Source of the DNA: Paenibacillus rhizosphaerae
GTDB lineage: Bacteria; Bacillota; Bacilli; Paenibacillales; Paenibacillaceae
Length of the DNA: 64,000 nucleotides
Direction: 5' to 3'
Assembly (NCBI RefSeq): GCF_014192015.1
Contig: NZ_JACHXJ010000002.1
Location: forward strand, 1,550,001 to 1,614,000
The notes below the pieces were generated by a model, which saw only the letters and a program-made list of their open reading frames with translations, ran no database searches and was not told the origin of the DNA. The translations under genes were made by a program, and so were the position numbers. Of this stretch, positions 28,057 through 35,797 are shown one piece after another; within the stretch, counting starts at the first letter, position 1; each line of letters starts with the position of its first letter.

Positions 28057-28064
28057 AGGGGTAT
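28049..28064. promoter_or_regulatory. CstR/CsoR-type operator 1
   Basis: ATACCCATAGGGGTAT is a near-perfect inverted repeat of the CstR/CsoR operator form (ATACCC..GGGTAT). A weaker copy (ATACCTATTGGGCA) begins at 28090. It precedes the first gene of the sulfur operon by about 105 bp. Confidence 0.8.
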
Positions 28065-28169
28065 ATGTATATTAAGTTTATAAATGCCTATACCTATTGG
28101 GCAGACTAACCCGTATTGGTTTGTCCTGAAAGTGAACAATTAGTCTCAACCATTGAAGGAGGATGCTCT

Positions 28170-28769
28170 GTGCCAGAGATCAAAGCAGATCAAACGCTGG
28201 ACTGTAAAGGCTTGGCTTGTCCGATGCCGATCGTACGGACCAAAAAGGCCATGGACCAGTTGCAGGCCGGTCAGGTTATCGAAGTGCAGGCGACGGATAA
28301 AGGCTCGATTGCGGATATTCAAGGCTGGGCCAAGAATACTGGTCATCAGTATCTAGGTACGGTTCAGGAAGGGGATTTGCTGAAGCATTACCTTCGCAAG
28401 TCGACCGCCGCTGAAGTAAAGGAGCCGAAGAAGTTTCCGCACACCATCTCCAATGAGGAGCTGAAGAAGAAGCTGGCAAGCGGCGAGAAGGTAAAGGTGC
28501 TCGACGTCCGCGAGCCCGCCGAATATGCTTTTAACCGCATCCCGGGTGCGAAGTCGATCCCGCTCGGCGAATTGGAAAGCCGCATGGGTGAACTGACCCC
28601 GGAAGACGAAATTCATGTTGTATGCCGAACGGGCAACCGGAGCGATATGGCCTGCCGGCTGCTTGCCGAGAAAGGCTTCAAGCATGTAAAGAACGTCGAG
28701 CAAGGCATGTCCGAATGGACGGGACCTGTTGAACAAAATCATGAAAAAATGGAGGCTGATCCTTTATGA
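28170..28769 (+). CDS. TusA-rhodanese fusion sulfurtransferase
   Basis: The protein has 199 aa and two sulfur-carrier domains. Residues 4-75 are a TusA/SirA domain with the active-site motif CKGLACPMPIVRTKKAMDQL. Residues 90-185 are a rhodanese domain (VKVLDVREPAEYAFNRIPGA) with the persulfide loop VCRTGNRSDMACRLL. The GTG at 28170 has AAGGAGG 8 bp upstream and is preferred over the longer frame from 28116. It is the first gene behind a CstR operator and overlaps the next gene by 4 bp. The fusion would pass sulfane sulfur between the two domains in the cytoplasm. Confidence 0.9.
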   Translation: MPEIKADQTLDCKGLACPMPIVRTKKAMDQLQAGQVIEVQATDKGSIADIQGWAKNTGHQYLGTVQEGDLLKHYLRKSTAAEVKEPKKFPHTISNEELKKKLASGEKVKVLDVREPAEYAFNRIPGAKSIPLGELESRMGELTPEDEIHVVCRTGNRSDMACRLLAEKGFKHVKNVEQGMSEWTGPVEQNHEKMEADPL

Positions 28770-29161
28770 GTACAAAAGTTGCGATCATTGCAAGCAACGG
28801 CGGTCTCTTCGACGCCTACAAAGTGTTTAACATTGCCACGGCTTCTGCCGCCACCGATGCGGAAGTGGCCATTTTCTTCACCTTTGAAGGACTGAACTTG
28901 ATTCATAAGGAAGCTCATCACCAGCTGCCGTTGCCAGCCGGCCGCGAGCATTTTGCAGAAGGCTTCAAGAACGCCAACATTCCATCCATTCCGCAGCTCG
29001 TCGAGATGGCGCAGGAGATGGGCGTCAAGATCATCGCCTGCCAAATGACGATGGATGTCATGAATCTCAAAGAAGAGGACTTTATCGAAGGCATTGAAGT
29101 GGGCGGGGCCGTAACATTCCTGGATTTTGCGAAGGATGCGAACGTGTCCCTGACATTCTAA
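28766..29161 (+). CDS. DsrE/DsrF-like sulfur carrier protein
   Basis: The protein has 131 aa and the DsrE/DsrF/DrsH-like fold ([36 protein letters not shown]). The conserved Cys lies in [15 protein letters not shown], which carries the persulfide in this DsrE2 group. Translation is coupled to the TusA-rhodanese gene by ATGA overlap. These proteins relay sulfur together with TusA and rhodanese. A similar, longer paralogue is encoded at 31804. Confidence 0.88.
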   Translation: MSTKVAIIASNGGLFDAYKVFNIATASAATDAEVAIFFTFEGLNLIHKEAHHQLPLPAGREHFAEGFKNANIPSIPQLVEMAQEMGVKIIACQMTMDVMNLKEEDFIEGIEVGGAVTFLDFAKDANVSLTF

Positions 29162-29183
29162 AACCAAGAGGAGGAACCGCACG

Positions 29184-30335
29184 ATGAGCGTTACAACAGG
29201 ACAACTAAACAAGACTACAACCAAGGAACTCAACCGAATCGTCCTGGCTAAAGAAGAATTGTTCATTCTGGACGTACGCAACGAAAGCGACTTTAACGAC
29301 TGGAAGATCGAAGGCGAAAGTATTGAGATCATCAATATCCCGTATTTCGAACTGCTGGATGGTGTCGATGCAGCGCTGGACCGGATTCCGGACGGCAAAA
29401 AGGTACTTGTCGTGTGTGCGAAAGAAGGCTCGTCCAAATTCATCGCGGAGCAGATCGTCGAGGCCGGCCGGACGAACGTGCACTACCTGGAAGGCGGCAT
29501 GAAGTCATGGAGCGAGCATTTGGAGCCGGTCAAGATCGGCGACCTGAAGGACGGCGGCTCGCTGTACCAATTTGTTCGGATCGGCAAAGGCTGCCTATCC
29601 TACATGGTCGTTTCCAGCGGGGAAGCAGCCGTCATCGATACGCTGCGGATGACCGATGTGTTTGAACAGTTTGCCAAAGAACAAGGCGCGGTGATCAAGC
29701 ATACGCTTGACACGCACCTACATGCCGACCACATTTCGGGCGGACGTAGGCTGGCGGAGCAAACGGGCGCAGTTTACTGGCTGCCGCCGAAGGATGCCGG
29801 TGAAGTCACATTCCCGTATGAAAAGCTGGAAGAGGGCCGCGATATCACCGTAGGCGGGACGAAAATTGAGATCCAGCCGATTTACTCGCCAGGTCACACG
29901 ATCGGCAGCACATCGTTCATCGTGGATGGGCAGTACCTGCTGACGGGAGATATCCTGTTCATCGAGTCGATCGGACGCCCCGACCTGGCCGGCAAAGCCG
30001 AGGACTGGGTGAGTGATCTTCGCAACACCCTCTACAACCGGTACAAGGAGCTGTCCGGAGATCTGATTGTGCTGCCGGCTCACTTCGGCAAGGTAACCGA
30101 ACTGGGCGAGGGCGGACGCGTTATGGCCCGTCTGACGGACCTATACCGCAATAACCCCGGCTTGAACATCCGGGAGGAGGATACGTTCCGCCGGACGGTA
30201 ACGGAAAACCTGCCGCCGCAGCCGAACGCCTACCAGGAAATCCGACAGACGAATATGGGTAAAATAACGCCTAGCGAAGACGAACAGCGTGAAATGGAAA
30301 TAGGTCCGAACCGATGCGCGGTGCACGATAAATAA
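29184..30335 (+). CDS. rhodanese-persulfide dioxygenase fusion (MBL fold)
   Basis: The protein has 383 aa. Residues 10-115 are a rhodanese domain ([20 protein letters not shown]) with its active Cys in [11 protein letters not shown]. Residues 125-350 are a metallo-beta-lactamase-fold persulfide dioxygenase (ETHE1 type) with the metal motif THLHADH, then [26 protein letters not shown] and LPAHFG. It oxidises glutathione-like or low-molecular-weight persulfides to sulfite. It has the parts of CstB, but with the rhodanese domain at the N-terminus rather than the C-terminus. AGAGGAGG precedes the start. The sulfite formed would be exported by the TauE protein downstream. Confidence 0.9.
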   Translation: MSVTTGQLNKTTTKELNRIVLAKEELFILDVRNESDFNDWKIEGESIEIINIPYFELLDGVDAALDRIPDGKKVLVVCAKEGSSKFIAEQIVEAGRTNVHYLEGGMKSWSEHLEPVKIGDLKDGGSLYQFVRIGKGCLSYMVVSSGEAAVIDTLRMTDVFEQFAKEQGAVIKHTLDTHLHADHISGGRRLAEQTGAVYWLPPKDAGEVTFPYEKLEEGRDITVGGTKIEIQPIYSPGHTIGSTSFIVDGQYLLTGDILFIESIGRPDLAGKAEDWVSDLRNTLYNRYKELSGDLIVLPAHFGKVTELGEGGRVMARLTDLYRNNPGLNIREEDTFRRTVTENLPPQPNAYQEIRQTNMGKITPSEDEQREMEIGPNRCAVHDK

Positions 30336-30351
30336 GGGAGGAATAGAGAAG

Positions 30352-30579
30352 ATGCAAGCAGATCTGGTTGTCGATACGAAGGGGCTTGCCTGCCCAATGC
30401 CGATCGTCCGGGCCAAGAAGGCGCTCGATACGTTGGAGGTCGGGCAAGTGATGGAAGTGCTGTCTACGGACAAAGGCTCCGTGAACGATTTTCAGGCGTG
30501 GGTCAAACAAACGAAGCATGAGCTGATCAAGCACGAGGAAGAGAACGGCGTCTACAAGTTTTACGTGAAGAAGGTATAA
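30352..30579 (+). CDS. TusA-family sulfur carrier
   Basis: A free-standing TusA/SirA protein of 75 aa with the active-site motif TKGLACPMPIVRAKKAL (Cys near residue 13) and the C-terminal YKFYVKKV. AGGGAGG lies upstream, 16 bp after the dioxygenase stop. It is a paralogue of the N-terminal domain of the fusion at 28170 and ends just before a strong bidirectional terminator. Confidence 0.92.
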   Translation: MQADLVVDTKGLACPMPIVRAKKALDTLEVGQVMEVLSTDKGSVNDFQAWVKQTKHELIKHEEENGVYKFYVKKV

Positions 30580-30587
30580 GCACCATT

Positions 30588-30622
30588 AAATAAGCGAACA
30601 CGCGAGGCGTGTTCGCTTATTT
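30588..30622. terminator. bidirectional terminator
   Basis: AAATAAGCGAACACGC and its exact complement GCGTGTTCGCTTATTT form a 16-bp stem with loop GAG. A/T runs on both sides let it stop rightward transcription after TusA and leftward transcription of the small gene at 30617-30787. Confidence 0.85.
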
Positions 30623-30787
30623 TAACCCGTCATAGACAACCCGCACGCCGAGGGCGCAGTAGCTCTCTTCTTTATAATGGCCATCCGGGCAGGCTTTGGT
30701 GCAGCAGGCGGCGTCGGTTTCCGCAATCAGCCGCTCCGCACACACGGGGCATTTATCGATAAACAAGCTTTTCAACATCGTAATCAT
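30617..30787 (-). CDS. small Cys-rich (zinc-ribbon-like) protein
   Basis: A 56-aa frame runs convergently to the sulfur operon and ends inside the right arm of the shared terminator. It starts MITMLKSLFIDKCPVCAERL, continues with ETDAACCTKACPDGHYKE and ESYCALGVRVVYDGLK, and has seven Cys, including CPVC and CC-N3-C. That pattern suggests a metal-binding or thiol-active protein. An ATG three codons in (30778) is an alternative start. No strong ribosome binding site is seen. Its place within a persulfide operon suggests a link with reactive sulfur, but the function is unknown. Confidence 0.6.
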   Translation of the reverse strand: MITMLKSLFIDKCPVCAERLIAETDAACCTKACPDGHYKEESYCALGVRVVYDGLK

Positions 30788-30899
30788 GGCTAATCACTCA
30801 TTTCACATGAATTTACTTGGATTTATTATACGCATAATCAGCCGTTTCGTATACAGGTTTTTTATAGTTTCCGAAATTCGGGTTGGAAAGGAGAAAAAC

Positions 30900-31694
30900 G
30901 TGGATATTCTGCTATTTCTCGTCATGGTCGTACTCGGATTGGTGGGTTCCTTCTTTTCCGGCTTGTTGGGAATCGGCGGAGCCATCATCAACTATCCGTT
31001 GTTGCTTTACGTGCCTGCGGTGCTGGGCGCGGCTTATTTTTCGGCACATGAGGTTTCCTCGATCAGTATGTTCCAAGTCTTTTTTGCTTCGCTGGCCGGC
31101 GTGATCGCTTTCCGCAAGAAGAGCAACAAGGGATCCGCTGGAGTTGTACACAAAGGGCTGGTTGTTTATATGGGGAGTAGCATCCTGGCGGGCAGCCTGA
31201 TCGGCGGATTTGTCTCTGGTATGCTTAATGGGGATATGATCAATCTCATTTATGGCATTCTTGCGGTGCTGGCCGTCATTCTGATGCTGATTCCTGCCAG
31301 AGGGAAGGATGACCAACCGGCCGCTGAACTGCATTTTAATAAAGGGGTCGCAATTGGGTCAGCCTTTATAGTCGGTATTGTCTCGGGCATCGTGGGCGCT
31401 GGTGGCGCCTTTATCCTCATTCCCATCATGCTGACCGTGCTTCGCATTCCTACACGGACGACGATTGCTTCTTCGCTGGCCATCGTTTTCATATCGGCGA
31501 TTGGCGGAGTCATTGGCAAAATCGGCGGTGGCGGCATCCCCTTATGGCCGACGGTATTCACCGTAATCGGCAGTCTGATCGGGGCGCCTCTTGGGTCCAG
31601 GGTAAGCGCGAAGATCAATGTGAAGGTGCTTCGCTACGGACTTGTTGTCCTTATCGCCTTGACCGCGGTCAAAGTATGGTCGAGCATCCTATAA
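30900..31694 (+). CDS. TauE/SafE-type sulfite/anion exporter
   Basis: This is a membrane protein of about 264 aa with eight hydrophobic segments. It has the two family repeats, each with a glycine-rich motif (SGLLGIGGAIINYPLLL and SGIVGAGGAFILIPIML), as in TauE/SafE (DUF81) transporters. The GTG at 30900 follows GGAAAGGAG and is chosen over the long upstream frame from 30696, which overlaps the small gene on the other strand. In cst operons TauE exports sulfite, the product of persulfide dioxygenase. The gene lies between the TusA terminator and the second CstR operator. Confidence 0.9.
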   Translation: MDILLFLVMVVLGLVGSFFSGLLGIGGAIINYPLLLYVPAVLGAAYFSAHEVSSISMFQVFFASLAGVIAFRKKSNKGSAGVVHKGLVVYMGSSILAGSLIGGFVSGMLNGDMINLIYGILAVLAVILMLIPARGKDDQPAAELHFNKGVAIGSAFIVGIVSGIVGAGGAFILIPIMLTVLRIPTRTTIASSLAIVFISAIGGVIGKIGGGGIPLWPTVFTVIGSLIGAPLGSRVSAKINVKVLRYGLVVLIALTAVKVWSSIL

Positions 31695-31750
31695 ATGCAT
31701 CGGAAGCTTTTGGAAAGGGGTTGTTACCGCGCCCGTTTTCAGCTATAATA

Positions 31751-31766
31751 ATACCTATAGGGGTAT
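31751..31766. promoter_or_regulatory. CstR/CsoR-type operator 2
   Basis: ATACCTATAGGGGTAT lies 38 bp before the second DsrE gene and has the same form as operator 1 at 28049. It suggests a second CstR-controlled promoter within the sulfur cluster. Confidence 0.8.
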
Positions 31767-31803
31767 ATGTATAAAATCATATGAAAGAGGGTCTAAGCTC
31801 ATA

Positions 31804-32277
31804 ATGAAAGAGAAATCAACGATTGTCCTATTCAGTGGCGATCTGGATAAAGCCATCGCCGCGTTTATCATTGCCAACGGTGCCGCGGCCTACGACCATG
31901 AAGTGACGATTTTCTTTACCTTCTGGGGTCTCAATGCGCTTAGGAAAGATGAAGCAATCCAAACAAAGAAGGGGTTGCTGGAGAAGGCATTTGGCTGGAT
32001 GATGCCGCGTGGACCGAAGAAACTTGGCCTGTCCAAAATGAACTTTGGCGGCCTGGGACCTCAAATGATCAAACATGTAATGAAGAAGCACAATGCACTT
32101 TCGCTGCCGCAGCTGATTGAGCTGGCACAGGAGCAGGGGGTTAAGCTTGTAGCATGCACGATGACGATGGATCTGCTCGGCCTGCAGCAGGAGGAGCTCA
32201 TCGATGAAATTGAGTATGCCGGCGTTGCCGCGTATCTAGGTGATGCATCGAACGGCAAGGTCAATCTGTTTATCTAA
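31804..32277 (+). CDS. DsrE-like sulfur carrier protein (longer paralogue)
   Basis: The protein has 157 aa and the DsrE2 fold (IVLFSGDLDKAIAAFIIANG, HEVTIFFTFWGLNALRK). An inserted basic segment (GWMMPRGPKKLGLSKMNFGG) follows. The conserved Cys is in VKLVACTMTMDLLGLQQEEL. It resembles the product of 28766 but carries the extra insertion seen in DsrE2A-type proteins. It lies directly behind CstR operator 2. The predicted role is sulfane-sulfur relay with the rhodanese and TusA partners. Confidence 0.88.
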   Translation: MKEKSTIVLFSGDLDKAIAAFIIANGAAAYDHEVTIFFTFWGLNALRKDEAIQTKKGLLEKAFGWMMPRGPKKLGLSKMNFGGLGPQMIKHVMKKHNALSLPQLIELAQEQGVKLVACTMTMDLLGLQQEELIDEIEYAGVAAYLGDASNGKVNLFI

Positions 32278-32310
32278 ACAATGGAAGTCTCTATTTTTTT
32301 GCTCTATACT

Positions 32311-32326
32311 ATACCCATACCGGTAT
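32311..32326. promoter_or_regulatory. CstR/CsoR-type operator 3
   Basis: ATACCCATACCGGTAT lies 28 bp before the CstR start and is one of three related sites in the cluster. It implies autoregulation. Confidence 0.75.
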
Positions 32327-32353
32327 ATCAATGGAGAAGGCGAGGAATTGAAC

Positions 32354-32623
32354 ATGGATTACAACTACACGGATGAACTAAAGATGCGTCTGCGGAGAAT
32401 TGAAGGGCAGGTACGTGGTGTGCTCCGACTCATGGAGGAAGGCAAATCATGCAAAGAGGTGGTCGCCCAACTGTCGGCTGTGCGCAACGCTTCAGACAAA
32501 GCCATTGCCCAGATCGTAGCGGAGAACCTGCAGCAATGCATTCTAGCCGAGCGGGCAGCGGGTAACCATGATACGGGGAAGATGGTAAAGGAAGCGGTCG
32601 AACTGCTCGTAAAGAGCCGTTAA
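32354..32623 (+). CDS. cstR: CstR-type persulfide-sensing repressor (CsoR family)
   Basis: This is a CsoR-family repressor of 89 aa (LKMRLRRIEGQVRGVLRLME). Its two reactive cysteines are in GKSCKEVVAQL and NLQQCILAE. Copper-sensing CsoR has a His four residues before the second Cys; here that residue is Asn. The protein therefore fits CstR, which senses persulfides by forming di- and trisulfide links. The ATG at 32354 follows AAGGCGAGGAATTG and is preferred over the longer frame. It sits behind operator 3 and between sulfur-transfer genes, the usual CstR context. Confidence 0.88.
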   Translation: MDYNYTDELKMRLRRIEGQVRGVLRLMEEGKSCKEVVAQLSAVRNASDKAIAQIVAENLQQCILAERAAGNHDTGKMVKEAVELLVKSR

Positions 32624-32671
32624 CTCGTTGAGCGTATTCCTAAATTTGACCAACACAAAGGAGAGAACATC

Positions 32672-32989
32672 ATGGCATTCAACGTAGCGAAGACGGTGAC
32701 CCCTCAGGAAGTAGCGGCAAAACTGAAACGCGGGGAGCAGCTCAACCTGCTGGACGTCCGCGAACCGGAAGAGTGGGCGGTCGGTCATGTTGCCGGCGCC
32801 AAGCATATCCCGCTGGGGCAGCTATCCCAGCGTTATAATGAATTGAAGCAGGGAGAAGAACTCATCGTCCTCTGCCGAAGCGGCAATCGGAGCGGACTGG
32901 CTTGCGAGTTGCTCGCTGAAAGAGGATTCGACGTGATCAATATGACAGGCGGTCTTAACGCCTGGATCGATGAGCTTGTTACCGATTAA
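32672..32989 (+). CDS. rhodanese-like sulfurtransferase
   Basis: A single rhodanese domain of 105 aa (LNLLDVREPEEWAVGHVAGA) with the active-site loop VLCRSGNRSGLACELL and the C-terminal MTGGLNAWIDEL. AAAGGAGAG lies upstream. It is the last gene of the cst-like cluster and would load or unload sulfane sulfur on the TusA and DsrE carriers. Confidence 0.92.
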   Translation: MAFNVAKTVTPQEVAAKLKRGEQLNLLDVREPEEWAVGHVAGAKHIPLGQLSQRYNELKQGEELIVLCRSGNRSGLACELLAERGFDVINMTGGLNAWIDELVTD

Positions 32990-33020
32990 ACGAATGAACT
33001 ACGTAGGCAGCAGCCAGAGG

Positions 33021-33050
33021 CAGCAGCCGTCGTGTTGATCACGGCTGCTG
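33021..33050 (+). terminator. hairpin after sulfur operon
   Basis: CAGCAGCCGT and ACGGCTGCTG form a perfect 10-bp stem with a 10-nt loop. Only TCATCATCTT follows, so it is a terminator without a proper T-run, or a repeat-derived hairpin. Confidence 0.55.
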
Positions 33051-33213
33051 TCATCATCTTAGAGAGGAAAACCGAAAATGACACTCCTAACGATTGCTCC
33101 TGTTGTGCTGATCCTGTGGAATACGAGACAGTATTGGCCGGTTCAAGATCTTATTGAGGTAGATGATCTGGATCAAACCAGTTGGTTGATCTAGGCCCGC
33201 GTAATTGTAAGAC

Positions 33214-33343
33214 GACAAGAACATATATCGTTTGCCGAAAAAGACAATAACATATTTGGTTAACCGTGGTTGATAAGAATTCTGATTACAGTTGATGAGA
33301 GGGTTGAAAGAAGAACCGAGTACGATAAGCTGATGCCCGCAAA
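33214..33343 (+). repeat. GACAAGAACATAT repeat family, copy 3
   Basis: The first unit GACAAGAACATAT starts at 33214 and the second, slightly changed unit GACAATAACATAT at 33243. The GCCGC hairpin is missing here. GGTTAACCGTGGTTGATAAG follows, and the 41-bp block shared with 26861-26901 ends at 33343. This copy and copy 2 are alignable over more than 100 bp. Confidence 0.65.
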
Positions 33344-33371
33344 CGGAGTTTCAAATCTAAACAGGCTTCGG

Positions 33372-33390
33372 GCTAACGGGCAGGATAGTT
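33372..33390 (+). repeat. GCTAACGGG repeat, R module
   Basis: GCTAACGGGCAGGATAGTT is identical to the copies at 40808 and 48426. It is the leftmost copy of the family that separates the cassette-like genes further on. Confidence 0.8.
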
Positions 33391-33571
33391 TAATTCCTTA
33401 TTTAGCTAGTAGGCCCCTTTTTTTGAATGTAATAGACCTGATATAATTTTTTTGTAGATAGTAAGCCATTCAAATGATATGGGGTGCATTGGTTATGAAA
33501 TGGAAGGGAAGTTTTTTAACGGGATTCATAGATTACTACTACCCGACTAATATTTCAGGGTACTACTTCTG

Positions 33572-33772
33572 ATGAAGAGATTGTATCTCTTAATACCACT
33601 TGTCATTTTAGTTATTACAACATTTGTAATGAGTTTGGTTTTCTCCGAGTACTTTCATAAAAATGGACTTTCTGCTAGAGCAACTACTCTTGTACCGATC
33701 ATTTCAGTCGTTAGCTTCCTAGTTGGTTATTTGTCCGCTTTGATTTTCAAAAAATCTAAGTACATAGAATAG
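33572..33772 (+). CDS. small two-helix membrane protein
   Basis: A 66-aa protein with two hydrophobic helices (LYLLIPLVILVITTFVMSLV and VPIISVVSFLVGYLSALIF) and a basic C-terminus KKSKYIE. No family is recognised. A 25-codon frame at 33495-33572 (MKWKGSFLTGFIDYYYPTNI start) ends in TGATG overlapping this start, so translation may be coupled. There is no strong ribosome binding site of its own. Confidence 0.5.
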   Translation: MKRLYLLIPLVILVITTFVMSLVFSEYFHKNGLSARATTLVPIISVVSFLVGYLSALIFKKSKYIE

Positions 33773-34136
33773 TATGAAAATTATTATCTCTATCGGCATC
33801 CTCGGCAACATCAGGACCACTGACTCCTGTACATGTTCCCTGTCGGGAGCTTGCCGCATCGACATGATAGTTAATTAAAGGAAATTAACGAAGCTGCCGC
33901 GAATATGTATCGTCATCGAGCTGCGCCGGATGCGTCATGCCGTCGAGGCGGCCGGTTAATCGGGAGCGATCGAGGTGGTAATCTTCAACCGGCAAGTAAG
34001 GGATATGCCGGGAGACGAAGCGCTCGGCTAATCAAGGAACGTTATTTGCAGCACGTATGAATTTTTATTTGCGGCCTTGGCGGGCCGGGTGATCGCTTCC
34101 CGGCTTGTCAAGTCATAGGTTATGGAGGGAAGGAAT
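33773..34136. other. gap without a recognised gene
   Basis: No frame longer than about 40 codons with family features is seen. The GC-rich part from 33890 to 34110 looks like old coding sequence, but I cannot identify it. Confidence 0.4.
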
Positions 34137-35381
34137 GTGAAGACTTGTCGCGCCGCGCTGATCGGGATCGGGGGATTCGGCGTTGAGCATGTGAATATCA
34201 TGAAGAAGCTGGCCGGAGAGGGCAGCCTGCAGGTTGTTGCTTTTGCGGAGCCGAATGTCGGCGCTCATCAGGAGTCTTACGGCAAGCTAACCGCGCTTGG
34301 GGCAATCCATTATACGGACTATGTGCGGATGCTCACACTTCATCCGGACATCGATTTCGTCGTGATCGTCACGCCGATCCCCACCCACAAGCCGATGTGC
34401 ATCCAAGTGATGCGGATGGGCTTTCACGTGCTGGTGGAGAAGCCCCCGGCGATAACGATTCAAGACCTAGACGAGATGATCGCCGTGCAGCGGGAGACCG
34501 GCCGCTTGTGCCAGGTGAACTTCCAGACTACGTCGGGCCAGGCGTTACGAATGCTGATGGAAAAGCTCGGCTCCGGCGTGCTCGGGCATGTGAAGCATGT
34601 GGTCGGCGTTGGCATGTGGAAACGGCTGCGCTCGTACTACGATCGAACCCGCTGGGCTGGCAAACTGGTCAGCGACGGTCAGTATGTGTTGGACGGGACG
34701 TTCAACAATCCGTTCGCCCACTTGCTGCACAACTGCTTGCTGGCGGCCGGAGTCGAAGGCGATCCAGGTTTGTACCCGGAATCGGTACAGGCCGAGCTTT
34801 ACCACGTCAACGACATCGAGGGGGATGACGTCTCCTGTATTCGCGCCGTTATGGCTAACGGTACGAGCGTTTATTTTTACGCCATGCTTTGCCACGAAGC
34901 GAACGAAGTGCCTTCCATTGCCGTGTACGGAACGCGCGGGGAGGCGCATTGGAATTACCAGAACAAGCTGACGATTCGCACGCAGGACGGCGAAGAAGAT
35001 TTCGCGTTTGGTCCGGCCGGTTTGATGCGCAACATGTATCTGAACCTGATGGAAGCGATCGAGACCCCGGGCAAGCCGCTCTTCTCGCCGATCGAGGCGT
35101 GCCGTAGCTTTGTAATGGTATCCAACGGCGCCTATGAGTCGGCACGCGCCGTTCGCGCCATTCCCAGCCGGTTTGTGACCGAGCGGGAGGATGGCGACTC
35201 CACGGTGTGCTTGCTGCCCGGCTTGTCCGAGAAGATGAGGGACGCGGCGGCGAAGCGGCAACTGTACAGTGAATACCCGCTTCCTTGGGCCACGCCGACC
35301 CGTCCGTTCCGGATGGAGGGTTACAGGCGCTTCGAGCTGCCTGCCGACATGCGCGCAAGCAACGGTCGACCGACCAATTAG
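34137..35381 (+). CDS. Gfo/Idh/MocA family oxidoreductase
   Basis: This is an NAD(P)-dependent sugar-type oxidoreductase of about 414 aa. The Rossmann motif is LIGIGGFGVEHVNIMKK, the conserved EKPPAITIQDLDEMI matches the family EKP motif with its active-site Lys, and the C-terminal domain has the usual large beta-sheet. The GTG at 34137 follows GGAGGGAAGGA (34124-34134) and is preferred over the ATG at 34122, which lies within that ribosome binding site. The gene stands alone between repeats, so its substrate cannot be inferred from context. Confidence 0.88.
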   Translation: MKTCRAALIGIGGFGVEHVNIMKKLAGEGSLQVVAFAEPNVGAHQESYGKLTALGAIHYTDYVRMLTLHPDIDFVVIVTPIPTHKPMCIQVMRMGFHVLVEKPPAITIQDLDEMIAVQRETGRLCQVNFQTTSGQALRMLMEKLGSGVLGHVKHVVGVGMWKRLRSYYDRTRWAGKLVSDGQYVLDGTFNNPFAHLLHNCLLAAGVEGDPGLYPESVQAELYHVNDIEGDDVSCIRAVMANGTSVYFYAMLCHEANEVPSIAVYGTRGEAHWNYQNKLTIRTQDGEEDFAFGPAGLMRNMYLNLMEAIETPGKPLFSPIEACRSFVMVSNGAYESARAVRAIPSRFVTEREDGDSTVCLLPGLSEKMRDAAAKRQLYSEYPLPWATPTRPFRMEGYRRFELPADMRASNGRPTN

Positions 35382-35492
35382 AAGCGTCCCTTCCGGGCTC
35401 TTGTTGCCGCTTCGCAGCAGGGGGCCCCACTGTTGGAGAAACACTTGTGCCGATTATATACAAATGCTTAGGGATATGGAAAGATGCAAGAT

Positions 35493-35605
35493 GACAAGAA
35501 CATACACGCTTAATAGCCGCGTAGCTGCGGCTTTTTTTCGTTTTAACGCCGAAAAAGACAAGAACATATATGGTTAACCGTGGTAGATAAGGTTATCGAC
35601 CACAG
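35493..35605 (+). repeat. GACAAGAACATAT repeat family, copy 4
   Basis: GACAAGAACATA (35493) is followed by the hairpin AGCCGC-gtagct-GCGGCT and a T-run (35515-35538). GACAAGAACATATATGG follows at 35557, then the second hairpin GTGGTAGATAA/TTATCGACCAC. It combines both hairpins found separately in copies 1 and 2. Confidence 0.7.
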
Positions 35606-35728
35606 GGTTGGAGCTTCGTTTGTGATTTCTGCAAAGTATTGTTTCATCTAGATGTTTGATTTGGTGCTGGAAGCATTTCATATTTCCATTCACTAACGCA
35701 TGAACTTTAAGCCTATTTTCAAAAATCC

Positions 35729-35755
35729 TGTCACAGATTCGCAGCCTCCTCCATC
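35729..35755 (+). promoter_or_regulatory. candidate ECF41 promoter
   Basis: TGTCACA (35729-35735), a 16-bp spacer and CATC (35752-35755) match the reported ECF41 promoter (TGTCACA, then CGTC) except for one base in the -10 element. It lies 43 bp upstream of the FAD oxidoreductase, whose partner gene encodes an ECF41-type sigma factor. Confidence 0.65.
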
Positions 35756-35797
35756 TTAGGTTATGAAAAGACTAAACAGTGAAGGAAGGTCTGGCGG

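Noticed and set aside
30696..30899. Long N-terminal extension of the TauE gene in frame.
   Set aside because: It overlaps the antisense small Cys-rich gene, has no ribosome binding site, and GTG 30900 with GGAAAGGAG fits the family length.
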